Below are positions 42,306-52,200 of a DNA stretch of 63,271 bases, one piece after another (within the stretch, counting starts at the first letter, position 1; each line of letters begins with the position of its first letter). The notes beneath the pieces are model-generated. The model worked only from the letters and a program-made list of their open reading frames with translations. It was not told where the DNA came from and made no database searches. Source of the DNA: CAZHZT01 sp964537285 (GTDB lineage: Bacteria > Bacteroidota > Bacteroidia > Chitinophagales > Saprospiraceae). Location of the stretch: positions 1 through 63,271 of the forward strand of contig CAZHZT010000018.1 in the NCBI GenBank assembly GCA_964537285.1, written 5' to 3'. Made by a program: the position numbers and the translations under genes.

Positions 42306-42464
42306 TTGTTCAGTAGCTACGGTTGGGAGGGCATTTCATTGCTGCCCTTGAGAGGGGAAGTTTTCTTTGCGGAGAGGCAGGCAAGCACCTGCCTCTCCGC
42401 AAAATAAATTCTTCTCCAAGGCAGCGATAAAACGAATTATCCCCATCAAGCAGCTACTGAACAA
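42306..42464. mobile_element. MITE-like element inside exbD-tonB operon
   Basis: A 159-bp element with perfect 13-bp terminal inverted repeats TTGTTCAGTAGCT (42306-42318, 42452-42464). It contains a perfect 16-bp-arm hairpin (42366-42403, TTTGCGGAGAGGCAGG). No coding capacity. It fills most of the 318-bp gap between exbD and the tonB-type gene, which would otherwise be a short operon spacer. Confidence 0.7.
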
Positions 42465-42541
42465 ATCTGATGTTAAGGCTATGAGGTAATTCGAATGGAC
42501 TTTTTCAATCGAATTAGCTCTCCTTTGTTATAAAGTTCTTT

Positions 42542-42949
42542 TTACTTTGGCGTTGCCAAAATCGCATTAATATTATGGCGCATAGCAATATCCATAACCG
42601 TAACTACATACTCCACGGCTACCCCCTTAGCTGGGCTGATCGTAATATCCAGCTGGCGGCCACGTCGACTTAGCGTTTTGCCAGCCAGGCTTTTCAAAGC
42701 CCGGTCGAGATTATCAGCAGTGATTCTTCTTCCTTCCAAATAATAGGTACCATTAGAATTAATAGACACTTTAGGAGGTTTTGAAGAAGAGGTAGTAGGG
42801 TTTCCCTTACCCGGCAGCTTTAAATTCAGCGCATTTGGCGATACCAAAGTAGAGGTCAACATGAAAAAGATCAATAACAGGAAGATGATATCTGTTAAGG
42901 ACGACATATTGAACTCCGCGCTAACTTTATTTCTTCTTTTTATACCCAT
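42542..42949 (-). CDS. exbD: ExbD/TolR-family protein (second copy)
   Basis: A 135-residue ExbD/TolR protein. FNMSSLTDIIFLLLIFFMLTSTLV is the single membrane helix with the essential Asp of the proton channel. A periplasmic alpha/beta domain follows. The first 35 residues are nearly identical to the upstream copy, while the periplasmic domains diverge, which suggests tandem duplication with specialisation. It is 3 bp after the first exbD. Confidence 0.93.
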   Translation of the reverse strand: MGIKRRNKVSAEFNMSSLTDIIFLLLIFFMLTSTLVSPNALNLKLPGKGNPTTSSSKPPKVSINSNGTYYLEGRRITADNLDRALKSLAGKTLSRRGRQLDITISPAKGVAVEYVVTVMDIAMRHNINAILATPK

Positions 42950-42952
42950 AAT

Positions 42953-43354
42953 CTAGTTTTTCTTAGGCTGTGTGGCCAGAATAGCTCTTGTATTAAGCTG
43001 AGCAGCCATGGTCATTACGCTTTGAACATTATCGAAAGGAGTTCCCTTTTCTGCTACAATGGTAATGGTCGGTTCTTCTTCCTCACTTAAGTTATTGATT
43101 TCCTCACGCAGTGCTCTCTGCAAGGACCGCACCGGAATGGAACCCCCATTCAATGTAAATTCTCCCTTTTTATCGATTCCTACAATGATATTTGTCGGAG
43201 CGACCGTTTTTATATTTGATTCCGGCAGGTCGAACTGAGGCAGGTTAACCAATGTAGAGGTCAGCATAAAAAAGATCAATAACAAAAAAATGATATCTGT
43301 TAAGGAGGACATGCTGAACTCCGCGTTTACTTTATTTCTTCTTTTTATACCCAT
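42953..43354 (-). CDS. exbD: ExbD/TolR-family protein (first copy)
   Basis: A 133-residue ExbD/TolR protein with the same N-terminus (MGIKRRNKV, SMSSLTDIIFLLLIFF) and channel Asp as its neighbour. Its periplasmic domain carries ESNIKTVAPTNIIVGIDKKG. With ExbB and the second ExbD it would build the ion-driven motor. Two ExbD paralogues after one ExbB is a recurring Bacteroidota arrangement, also seen for gliding and TonB motors. Confidence 0.93.
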   Translation of the reverse strand: MGIKRRNKVNAEFSMSSLTDIIFLLLIFFMLTSTLVNLPQFDLPESNIKTVAPTNIIVGIDKKGEFTLNGGSIPVRSLQRALREEINNLSEEEEPTITIVAEKGTPFDNVQSVMTMAAQLNTRAILATQPKKN

Positions 43355-43399
43355 ACGAGCAATTAAGATGAGATTTATGTCAAAAAACGGAAGCTTAGA

Positions 43400-44092
43400 T
43401 TAATTAGTTGGCTCCTGGAGCAAATCCATGAACTCTACAGTAGTACGCTCCATTTTAAATACCACTTTATCGATATTTGCTACCAGGATGTTGTAACCTA
43501 CAAAAGCAAAAATACCTATAAATAAGCCCAGTGCCGTAGTAATCAAAGCCTGATAGATACCCCCGGCCAAAACACTCGGCGTAACATTTTCCGCGGTTGC
43601 CATTTCGTAGAAGGCCGCAATCATACCAGTTACGGTTCCGAAGAAACCGATCATTGGAGCAGCCCCTGCGATACTCGCGAGTGTGGACAAGTTTTTCTCC
43701 ATTTTAAATAACTCCAGGTTCCCCACATTTTCGATGGCTGCATCGATATCTCTAAGGTCTTTACCTATGCGTTGTAAACCCTTTTCCACCATCCGTGCTA
43801 CCGGAGAGTCCGTACTTTGACAAAGGGAACGCGCCGCTGCCAGATTATTATTCCCGACACTTGCACGAATATTGTTCATAAAATTCTCGTCGATCTTACT
43901 CGCTTTCTTGATCGTTAGATACCTTTCAATAAAAATATACAATCCAATAAAAGAAAGCACCAACAAGGCAATAATAATGATCCAACCCAGCGGACCACTG
44001 GAAACGATAACATCAAAGAAACTCTGGCTTGCTAAACCATCTTCCTCCCCTTCTAGGTTTTCCTGAAATAATAGAAGCAAATCCTGCAACAT
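43400..44092 (-). CDS. exbB: MotA/TolQ/ExbB proton-channel protein
   Basis: A 230-residue inner-membrane protein with three spans (about 35-55, 135-158, 175-200). LSTLASIAGAAPMIGFFGTVTGMIAAF is the TM2 family signature and PSVLAGGIYQALITTALGLFIGI is TM3 with the conserved Thr. It assembles as a pentamer around ExbD helices. It is the first gene of the operon; its promoter must lie in the 44093-44278 stretch before the large palindrome. Confidence 0.93.
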   Translation of the reverse strand: MLQDLLLLFQENLEGEEDGLASQSFFDVIVSSGPLGWIIIIALLVLSFIGLYIFIERYLTIKKASKIDENFMNNIRASVGNNNLAAARSLCQSTDSPVARMVEKGLQRIGKDLRDIDAAIENVGNLELFKMEKNLSTLASIAGAAPMIGFFGTVTGMIAAFYEMATAENVTPSVLAGGIYQALITTALGLFIGIFAFVGYNILVANIDKVVFKMERTTVEFMDLLQEPTN

Positions 44093-44278
44093 GGGTATCC
44101 GTTTTATTTTTTAGTAATTGAAATAGTCAATACATTTTACACTACAAGAAAGACAAACGTTTCTAAAGCCCCCAAATTATCAATTAAGCGCTAAATATTA
44201 AAAGAATTTTTTCCTTTTATACAATTATGCAGGAGATTATTTTAAAAAACCAAAAACTTTAGCGAAATTTCGCTAATC

Positions 44279-44370
44279 ATACAAGACCTTTATGGTTGGG
44301 GTTCAGGAAGCAGTTCATTGCCCTAGGGCAATGAACTGCTTCCTGAACCCCAACCATAAAAGTCTTGTAT
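44279..44370. repeat. 92-bp palindrome, 46-bp arms, one mismatch
   Basis: Arms of 46 bp meet with no loop at GCCCTAGGGC and differ at a single base. It fills the divergent region between exbB and the fadB-like gene, ending 22 bp before the latter's ATG. A smaller palindrome, AGCGAAATTTCGCT, lies at 44261-44274. This is the longest palindrome in the window. No gene lies in the 44093-44392 gap. Confidence 0.92.
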
Positions 44371-44392
44371 ATAACATTAATAAAAATCCATT

Positions 44393-46783
44393 ATGAGAAG
44401 AATAAAGAAAACTGCTGTTTTAGGTTCCGGCACCATGGGCGCCGGGATCGCCTGCCATTTCGCCAACATAGGGCTTGAAGTATTGCTTTTGGACATTGTT
44501 CCCAGAGATTTGAGCGAAGCCGAACAATCCAACCCTAAGGCCCGGAACCGCATAGCTGCTGATAATTTGAAAGCAGCCATCAAAAGCAATCCGGCTCCTT
44601 TGTACGATAAAGCCTTCGCTTCAAGGATTAGCGTAGGGAACTTTGAAGATGATATGCAAAAAATCAAAGATTGCGACTGGATCATTGAAGTGGTCATTGA
44701 AAACCTCGCAATCAAGCATAAAGTTTTTGAACAAGTGGATCAACACCGTAAAGAAGGTTCACTAGTTACTTCCAACACCTCTGGTATTCCAATCCATCTG
44801 ATGCTGGAAGGCCGCAGCGATGACTTCAGAAAACACTTCTGCGGAACTCACTTTTTCAACCCTCCACGCTATCTCCGCTTGTTGGAAGTCATTCCAACAC
44901 CAGAGACCAGCCAGGAAGTCGTGGATTTTTTCATGCACTTCGGCGACCATTTCCTAGGTAAACAAAGTGTGCTTTGTAAGGATACTCCTGCATTCATTGC
45001 CAACCGCGTAGGTGTATATGCCATGGCTAAGATATTTGAACTCGCCAAAGAGCTTGACCTGAGCATCGATACAGTAGATAAACTTACCGGCCCTGCTCTT
45101 GGCCGCCCTAAAACAGGGACTTTCCGTCTGAGTGATTTGGTAGGCTTTGATGTAGCAACCAAAGTAATTCAGGGCATCAAAGAAAACTGCCCGCACGATG
45201 CTCAGGCACAGTCCATTAATCTACCTGAATTTGCACAATTTTTACTTGACAATAACTTCCTCGGCAACAAAACCGGACAAGGTTTTTATAAAAAAACCAA
45301 TGAACGCGACGAAAAAGGAAAGCGCAAAATCCTTGCACTCAATTTAAAAACCCTCGAATACGAAACTCCTGAAAAAACAAGTTTGCCAAGCTTATCCACC
45401 TCCAAACAAATTGAAGATCTTGGAAAACGCTTAAGAGCCTTCACAAAACTGGAAGATGCCGGAGCTAAGCTTATTAACCGCTCTTTAGCAGGCTTATTCT
45501 CTTACGTTTCCCTCCGCATCCCTGAAATTGCTGATCAGATTTATAGTGTGGATGATGCCCTCCGCGCCGGTTTTGGCTGGAAAATGGGGCCATTTGAATA
45601 CTGGGATGCCATTGGTCTTAAAGAAGGGATCGAACTAGCCGAAGCAAATGGCGAAAGCATTTCCGACTGGGCCAGAGAACTCGCCGCCGAGGGCGTGGAA
45701 AGTTTTTACAAAAGAGAAGAAGGCATTCGCAAATACTACAATCTTCAAACAAAACAATACGAGGCCATCCCTGGCGCCGAAAGCTTCATCATTCTGGACA
45801 ATTACCGCGACAAAACGCCTGTTCACAAGAACAGCGAAATTACCCTTCACGATATTGGAGATGGTGTACTTTGCCTTGAATTCCAGAGCTACGCCAATGC
45901 TATTGGTGAAGGTATTTTAAGAGGAGTTCAGGAAAGCATCCAAATCGCTGAAGAAGGCGACTGGAAAGGACTAGTAATCGGTAACAACGCAGATAACTTC
46001 ACTGTAGGAGCCAACCTGATGCTCATTGCGCAAATGGCCTACGAGCAGGAATTCGATGAGCTAAATATGGCCGTAAAGTTATTCCAGGACACTTCCATGC
46101 GCATTCGCTATTCTTCCATTCCGGTAGTAATGGCTACACAGGGCTACGTATTTGGTGGTGGTTGTGAGTTTTTAATGCATACGGATGCGGCCATGTGTGC
46201 CGCTGAATCTTACATCGGGCTGGTAGAAGTCGGTGTTGGACTGATCCCGGGTGGTGCCGGCACGAAGGAATTCGCCGTGCGCGCTTCGGATGAATTTGTG
46301 AAAAATGAGGTGCATATTCCTACTTTGATCGAGCGTTTTAAGACGATTGCCCTGGCCAGTGTCGGTCGCTCTGCTAATGAAGCTTACAAGCTTGGTTATC
46401 TGCAAAAACAGAAGGACGAAATCGTAGTCAATACCCTCCGCAATATCGGAGAGGCCAAGAAAAAGGTACTTGAATTAACGGAGCACTACACTCAGCCTAT
46501 CCAGAGAACGGATGTACATGTATTAGGTCGCCAGGGCTTGGCTGCCTTGTACCTGGCAGCGAATGAGTTGCGCCTGGGTCTTTACGCCTCCGAGCATGAT
46601 ATTAAAATTGCCCAAAAAATTGCTTTCGTGCTTTGTGGTGGCGATTTAACGGGTGCTCAGCAGGTTTCGGAACAGTATCTTCTGGATTTGGAGCGGGAGG
46701 CATTTTTGAGCTTGTGCGGGGAGATGAAGACGTTGGAAAGGATACAGCATATGTTGCAGCATAATAAGCCGTTGCGCAATTGA
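44393..46783 (+). CDS. 3-hydroxyacyl-CoA dehydrogenase/enoyl-CoA hydratase fusion
   Basis: A 796-residue bifunctional beta-oxidation enzyme, cytoplasmic. Residues 1-190 are the NAD-binding domain (VLGSGTMGAGIACHFANIG), followed by the two C-terminal dehydrogenase domains (about 195-440). Residues about 470-700 are the enoyl-CoA hydratase/crotonase domain (NFTVGANL oxyanion segment, EVGVGLIPGGAGT catalytic Glu). Dehydrogenase-first order is the reverse of E. coli FadB/FadJ and matches FadN-type proteins. The stop TGA is supplied by the TGATCAC repeat. The thiolase partner lies downstream beyond the Rpn insertion. Confidence 0.93.
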   Translation: MRRIKKTAVLGSGTMGAGIACHFANIGLEVLLLDIVPRDLSEAEQSNPKARNRIAADNLKAAIKSNPAPLYDKAFASRISVGNFEDDMQKIKDCDWIIEVVIENLAIKHKVFEQVDQHRKEGSLVTSNTSGIPIHLMLEGRSDDFRKHFCGTHFFNPPRYLRLLEVIPTPETSQEVVDFFMHFGDHFLGKQSVLCKDTPAFIANRVGVYAMAKIFELAKELDLSIDTVDKLTGPALGRPKTGTFRLSDLVGFDVATKVIQGIKENCPHDAQAQSINLPEFAQFLLDNNFLGNKTGQGFYKKTNERDEKGKRKILALNLKTLEYETPEKTSLPSLSTSKQIEDLGKRLRAFTKLEDAGAKLINRSLAGLFSYVSLRIPEIADQIYSVDDALRAGFGWKMGPFEYWDAIGLKEGIELAEANGESISDWARELAAEGVESFYKREEGIRKYYNLQTKQYEAIPGAESFIILDNYRDKTPVHKNSEITLHDIGDGVLCLEFQSYANAIGEGILRGVQESIQIAEEGDWKGLVIGNNADNFTVGANLMLIAQMAYEQEFDELNMAVKLFQDTSMRIRYSSIPVVMATQGYVFGGGCEFLMHTDAAMCAAESYIGLVEVGVGLIPGGAGTKEFAVRASDEFVKNEVHIPTLIERFKTIALASVGRSANEAYKLGYLQKQKDEIVVNTLRNIGEAKKKVLELTEHYTQPIQRTDVHVLGRQGLAALYLAANELRLGLYASEHDIKIAQKIAFVLCGGDLTGAQQVSEQYLLDLEREAFLSLCGEMKTLERIQHMLQHNKPLRN

Positions 46784-46880
46784 TCACAGGTTACGCTGAT
46801 GGCGCAGATGGATTCGGAGCTGCGCTCCGAGGGATGGCTAGGTGAATAAAATTGGCTGGAGGCCAATTTTATTCACCTAG
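46778..46880. repeat. Left inverted repeat of Rpn unit
   Basis: About 101 bp beginning TTGATCACAGGTTACGC, containing the GGAGCTGCGCTCC hairpin (46814-46830) and a 20-bp-arm hairpin GCTAGGTGAATAAAATTGGC (46837-46881). It aligns in inverse orientation with 47850-47950 with only about six differences. Its TGA is the stop codon of the upstream fadB-like gene. Confidence 0.92.
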
Positions 46881-46953
46881 CGTGGTTCAGCAAAGGCTTT
46901 AGGCTTCGCCTAACGGACAAAGATTAGCAGTGGCAATTAAGCACAAAAAATGT

Positions 46954-46961
46954 TATCTTTG
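46954..46961 (+). promoter_or_regulatory. Putative -7 promoter box for Rpn gene
   Basis: TATCTTTG matches TAnnTTTG, 24 bp before the ATG and inside the unit, so the Rpn gene would carry its own promoter. No clear -33 TTG. Confidence 0.45.
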
Positions 46962-46985
46962 TAGAAAACCAACCTATTGTTTAAA

Positions 46986-47822
46986 ATGAGTGCATTGCAA
47001 GACAAATACATCAACCCTTTAACAGACTTTGGATTCAAAAAACTTTTTGGTACCGAACCGAACAAAGACCTATTGATTGATTTCCTAAACGAGCTGCTTC
47101 CCGATAAACATAAAATCAAAGAACTTTCCTACACTCCAACCGGCCAACTCGGGAGAGGAGAAATTGATCGAAAAGCAGTGTTTGATCTGTATTGTACCTC
47201 CGATTCAGGGGAGCGCTTCATCGTGGAGATGCAAAAAGCCAAACAAAATTATTTCAAAGACAGAAGTGTATACTATGCCTCTTTCCCTATACAAGAACAA
47301 GCGAAAAAAGGCGACTGGAATTACAAACTTGATGTCATTTACACTGTTGGCATCCTGGATTTTATTTTTGATGATCACAAAAACGAGTCTGAACTATTTC
47401 ATATAGTAGAGTTGAAAAATCAGCGATGCGAGGTATTTTATGATAAATTGAAGTTTATTTATCTGGAATTGCCCAAATTCAAGAAGAAAGAAGAAGAGCT
47501 GGAAACACATTTTGACAAATGGCTTTTCGTGTTAAAACACTTGTCGAAACTCAATGACCGCCCGCCTCAATTACAGGAAAGAGTGTTCAAAAAACTTTTT
47601 GAAGCTGCAGAGATTGCTAAATTCAGCCCGCAGGATAGAACGGCTTACGAAGAGAGCTTGAAGTATTATCGGGATATGAAGAATGTGGTGGATACAACCT
47701 GGGCGGAAGGAAAAGCGGAAGGAAAAGCAGAAATCGCTCAGGAAATGAAACGCAATGGTGAACCCATTGAAAAGATTATGCGGTGTACAGGCTTAAGCCG
47801 GCAGGAAATAGAAAGCCTTTGA
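46986..47822 (+). CDS. Rpn-family recombination-promoting nuclease/PD-(D/E)XK transposase-like protein
   Basis: A 278-residue protein of the RpnA-E / PD-(D/E)XK-transposase family. KYINPLTDFGFKKLFGTE is the diagnostic N-terminus. The nuclease core has a catalytic-type Asp (AVFDLYC) and FIVEMQKAKQNYFKDR, the E-x-Q form of the motif. The C-terminal TWAEGKAEGKAEIAQEMK and a helix-turn-helix-like end (GEPIEKIMRCTGLSRQEIE) are also family-typical. E. coli Rpn proteins are DNA endonucleases promoting RecA-independent recombination. The ATG is preferred to an in-frame TTG three codons earlier. Both the preceding gene's stop and its own stop lie in copies of the same repeat. Confidence 0.92.
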   Translation: MSALQDKYINPLTDFGFKKLFGTEPNKDLLIDFLNELLPDKHKIKELSYTPTGQLGRGEIDRKAVFDLYCTSDSGERFIVEMQKAKQNYFKDRSVYYASFPIQEQAKKGDWNYKLDVIYTVGILDFIFDDHKNESELFHIVELKNQRCEVFYDKLKFIYLELPKFKKKEEELETHFDKWLFVLKHLSKLNDRPPQLQERVFKKLFEAAEIAKFSPQDRTAYEESLKYYRDMKNVVDTTWAEGKAEGKAEIAQEMKRNGEPIEKIMRCTGLSRQEIESL

Positions 47823-47849
47823 TCACAGATTATGCAGATGACACAGACT

Positions 47850-47950
47850 TGATGAATAAAATTGGCCTCCAGCCAATTTTATTCACCAAGCCATCCCTCG
47901 GAGCGCAGCTCCGAATTCATCCGCGCCATCAGCGTAATCTGTGATCAATT
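47850..47950. repeat. Right inverted repeat of Rpn unit
   Basis: The complement of 46778-46880 with about 94% identity by hand alignment. The preceding bases 47820-47849 are another TGATCACAGATTATGC end, so 47820-47946 is itself bounded by inverted TGATCACAG termini. That end provides the Rpn gene's stop codon. Confidence 0.92.
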
Positions 47951-48021
47951 GTTAGCATTTTCCAAACTTTTTAACTACCTTAATTCTTTAAATAGAAGAA
48001 CAATTAAAAAAAGATAAAAAT

Positions 48022-49194
48022 ATGGACGCATATATCGTGAAAGGCTACCGCTCTGCGGTTGGAAAGGCCAAAAAAGGAGGATTTAAGAACTATCGCTCCG
48101 ATGACTTGGCAGTAGATATCATTAAGCATTTATTGGAACAAACGCCTGAATTGGATACATCAAGAGTAGACGACGTAATCGTAGGTTGCGCCAACCCGGA
48201 AGGAGAACAAGGCCTCCAAATCGGACGCCAGATTTCGATGAGGGCCTTGGGGAAATCTGTCCCAGGCATGACGGTAAACCGCTACTGCGCTTCGGGCTTG
48301 GAAACCATTTCCATTGCGACCGCTAAGATCAGAGCAGGTATGGGCGAATGCTATGTCGCCGGAGGAACCGAGAACATGAGCATGATCCCAATGACAGGCT
48401 ACAAATTGGCGCCAAGCTATGCTGTGGCAAGCTCTACTCCAAATTATTTAGCGAGCATGGGACTTACAGCCGAAGCGGTAAGTAAAAAATATGAGATCAG
48501 CCGGGATATGCAGGATGAATTTGCTTACAACTCCCATCAAAAAGCGGCTAATGCTATAGATCAGGGCTTTTTTAAAGATGAAATAGTGCCTGTAAGTGTA
48601 AAAGAGGTATTTGTAAAGGATAACAAACGCCAGGAGATGGAACATGTTGTGGATATGGATGAAGGCGTGCGCAGAAGTACCTCTGTTGAAGTGCTTGGGA
48701 AGTTGCGCCCGGTTTTTGCCCAAGGGGGTTCTGTGACAGCTGGTAACTCTTCCCAAACTTCCGATGGATCGGCTTTTGTATTGGTGATGAGTGAGCGCAT
48801 GGTGAATGAACTAAACTTACAACCTATTGCCAGACTAGCTTCTTGCTCAGTAGCAGGGGTAGATCCGCTTTACATGGGTATCGGGCCATGCGTAGCGATC
48901 CCTAAAGCTCTACAGCAAGCCAACCTTAAACTGGAGGATATTGACTTGGTGGAACTTAATGAGGCTTTCGCCGCTCAAGCACTTGCGGTAATCAAAGAAG
49001 CTAATTTAAATCCGGATATCGTTAATGTGAACGGCGGAGCAATTGCATTAGGACATCCACTGGGTTGTACAGGCGCTAAGCTTTCTGTACAATTATTCAA
49101 CGAAATGCGTAGAAGAGGAAATAAGTATGGTATGGTAACGGCTTGTGTAGGCGGTGGCCAGGGAATTGCCGGTGTGTATGAGTTTCTGAATTAA
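48022..49194 (+). CDS. fadA: Acetyl-CoA acyltransferase (thiolase)
   Basis: A 390-residue thiolase that cleaves 3-ketoacyl-CoA in beta-oxidation. NRYCASGLETISIA holds the nucleophilic Cys (about residue 90), NGGAIALGHPLGCTGAK the catalytic His, and MVTACVGGGQGIAG the second Cys. It partners with the fused dehydrogenase/hydratase upstream, from which it is separated by the Rpn unit, so its own promoter is expected in 47951-48021. The symbol follows function. A CGGTTAACGGG hairpin repeat starts 10 bp after the stop. Confidence 0.92.
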   Translation: MDAYIVKGYRSAVGKAKKGGFKNYRSDDLAVDIIKHLLEQTPELDTSRVDDVIVGCANPEGEQGLQIGRQISMRALGKSVPGMTVNRYCASGLETISIATAKIRAGMGECYVAGGTENMSMIPMTGYKLAPSYAVASSTPNYLASMGLTAEAVSKKYEISRDMQDEFAYNSHQKAANAIDQGFFKDEIVPVSVKEVFVKDNKRQEMEHVVDMDEGVRRSTSVEVLGKLRPVFAQGGSVTAGNSSQTSDGSAFVLVMSERMVNELNLQPIARLASCSVAGVDPLYMGIGPCVAIPKALQQANLKLEDIDLVELNEAFAAQALAVIKEANLNPDIVNVNGGAIALGHPLGCTGAKLSVQLFNEMRRRGNKYGMVTACVGGGQGIAGVYEFLN

Positions 49195-49203
49195 TCCGCA
49201 ATG

Positions 49204-49246
49204 CGGTTAACGGGAAGCGGTTTAGAAGTCGTTTCCCGTTAACCGT
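49204..49246. repeat. CGGTTAACGGG hairpin repeat
   Basis: An inverted pair of CGGTTAACGGGAA units around a short spacer, between the thiolase stop and the convergent CHU_C gene stop. Belongs to the same family as the repeats at 38.6-39.9 and 54.8 kb, and may here act as a bidirectional 3'-end structure. Confidence 0.8.
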
Positions 49247-49254
49247 GTTTATTT

Positions 49255-52200
49255 TTATCTGACTAGCGTTATATCTCCCCCATATTTTTGAACCAATCCA
49301 TCCACAAACTCCACTTCAGCAACAAAAACATACACCCCGGGATCCATTTCATCCCCCTGGAAAGTGCCATCCCAGCCTATACCTTCATCATTAGGAACAA
49401 AATTATCGAGTTCATAAACCAAGGAGCCCCAGCGGCTGAATATCCGCATATACCGAATAACTTTTACTTCCGGACCACTGAAAATAACCAGGCGATCATT
49501 GCGGCCATCCCCATTTGGAGAAAACACATTCGGAAAATATAACTCCCGTAACTGATCTACTTCAACCCGAACCTGATCGATTGCCTCACAACCAGAAGTT
49601 GGATTTACGGCAATGAGCGTATAAGTTGTTGTATTGAAAGGATTGGCTACAGGGTCCGGGCAATCAATACAAGATAAGCTATCAGAGGGAGTCCATGTAA
49701 AAATAATATCGTCTAAATCACCGGATGTCTGGGCATTTAATTGAGTCGACTCTCCCAGACGAATACTTACATCCTCTCCTGCGTCTATTAATAAGGGAGT
49801 CGGGCCCTGTACAATCGCTTCAAACCCTTGCACACAACCCAGGTCATCCCGCACAAATAGCTGATAACCTCCTGGCATCAAATTGTTAAATATAGAATCA
49901 GAGGTGAATGGCCCCGTTTCAAAAGCAGCGTATTGATATGGGGGCCGTCCTCCGCTCACATTTTCTACCACTAAAATACCATCTTCCTCATTTCCGAAGC
50001 AAGTAGCTGGCGTTTCAATAATATTAGCTTGAAGCGGAAGTGGATCGCTTAGAACATAATTCTCTACAATTGTACAACCGTAGCTGTCAGTAATGGTTAC
50101 TTCGTAGTTACCAGATCTTAGATTAGATATAGTGCTTCCCGCTCCGCTATTACTCCACTGATAAATATATCCTGCTCCGGAACCACCCGTAACGATAGCC
50201 TCAATCACTCCATTATTATCGCCTTCACAAATGATAGGCTGTATTTCATTAAAAGTTATGCTGAGGGGAGCAGCCGGAGCTTCCACCGTAACATTCCCAA
50301 TTCCTGTACACCCATCTTCATTAGTGACTGTCACCAGATGAACCCCTCCGGTAAGCATGGTGGCTGTTTCAGTTATTTCCCCATTATCCCATTCATAAGC
50401 GACTGGATTCCCGCTAGTTGTTACCGTAGCTGAACCATTGTCATCCCCGAAACAGGTAACCGGAGAAACCGGGACACCCGTCACAATAAACGGAGGTGGA
50501 TCTGTAAGCTCGGTAAAAGTACTTGCTGTACAGGCATTGGCGTCCGTAATAGTTACCGTGTACACACCTTCACAAAGATTATTTTGCAAAAGTGACGTAT
50601 TTCCGTTTGTCCAGTTGATATTATAAGGAGGTGTTCCTCCCGTAACCGCAATCTCAATAGAACCATCACAGGCATCGTCACAAGAAGGATCTTGTTGGGT
50701 AAGGACTTCAACTTCAAGTAAAGACGGTTCATCCACAAAAGATTCCAAAACGGTCGTTGTTCCATTCAAATCTGTAATCGTAACAGAATAAATATCAGAG
50801 GCTAAATTATTAATAGTGGTCGTTTCTCCTTCAATTGGTAAGGTAGAGGTACCATTATTGCCTGGAATATTGCCGGACCAGTCTATCGAATAAGGTGCAT
50901 CGCCACCAGTAGCCGTTAAAGTTAACACTCCATCTTCATCTCCAAAACAAGAAACCGTGTCTGCCTGAATTGACGCAATCACCGGCTCAAGCATAAGCTG
51001 AATCGTTACACAAGCTGTATCCTGACAATTTTGGGCATCGGTGATAAGGGCACAGTAAGTACCTTCCGTCAAATTGGTAATGGTGTCGGTCGTTTGTCCA
51101 CCAGTCCACAACACAGTGTAAGGAGGTTCTCCACCAACGATATCTAAAGCGGCTATACCATTTGGAAATACAATCGACGAACTAGGCTGAACCTCAACGG
51201 CCGTAGCGACCAGTTCATCAAGTACTACAAGATCGACAAAAACCGTACTATCGCAGCCATTCAATAATGGAATAGGCATAACATAGGTACCCGTTGAATC
51301 AATTTCTACTCCACCTACGATAATACTTTCGTTATAACAAACCGTTGTATCCAGTTGTGATTGAGGAGGAGGAACCCCACCATCTGTTATGGTAATATCA
51401 AAAATACCGGCATCATTCGCGGCGGTTCCATCAATCAAAATCCAATAAGGAATATCCGGATCCAGGCACTCTACTTCCAAACTTTCGTCATTATTTGATC
51501 CATCATGATTAACGCCTTCCAGAACTCTAAACCCATTGCATTGATTATTGCTAGAGCTGAAAAGCACAATTTCAGCATTAATGGTATAAAGAGGCTCTTG
51601 GCTGCTCACTACTTCAATAATAACATGGCCAGTAGAAGGAGGCATGAACTGAAACCAAACCCCTTTTCCAATTCCAAAATTACCAGGTATCCCCGGAGGA
51701 TCTCCAAGTTGATTGGCGCATTCATTCGTTTGATTAATGGCCGAAACCATCCCTCCGTCAGGCACTACGCCCAAATCTTCTGACTCACAGCGCGTATTTC
51801 CTGCTTCAATTGCTCCCGGATCTTGGATTTCCAGGCCGAAAACACCAGCCTGAGCAGAAGCTATATTGAGCGGAGAGCCATCCACAAGTATGTAATAAGT
51901 GGTGTTCGGTTCCAGACAACGTCCAAACATGATCTGATTGAATGAAAATTGATTCCAGCCATCGGCTACATATTCCAGATTCCCGCTACAGGTACCATCA
52001 TCTGTAGTAAATAAGCCTATCTGAAGCTGTATATCATCTCCCAGGCCTTCAGGATCAGCGGTAGCTGCGATAGGGATAAAGTCACCTGAATTTGGTCCGG
52101 TAGTAAAAGAGAACCAAACACCTTGTTCGTTGAGCCAATTCCCAATGGCAGTAGGTTCTCCTGTGTTGGTAGCACAGAAATTGTTATAACTGCTCAATGT

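Larger units (their letters stand above)
46781..47950 (+). mobile_element. Inverted-repeat-bounded Rpn nuclease unit
   Basis: A 1170-bp segment made of an Rpn-family gene flanked by near-identical ~100-bp inverted repeats that end in TTGATCACAG. It separates two genes that are normally adjacent partners in beta-oxidation. This arrangement looks like an insertion with its own ends. No target-site duplication could be identified by eye. It may be a transposon-like unit or a repeat-mediated recombination cassette. Confidence 0.65.

Noticed and set aside
44279..44370. Palindrome as a bidirectional terminator
   Set aside because: The flanking genes are divergent, so no transcript should end there, and there is no T-tract.
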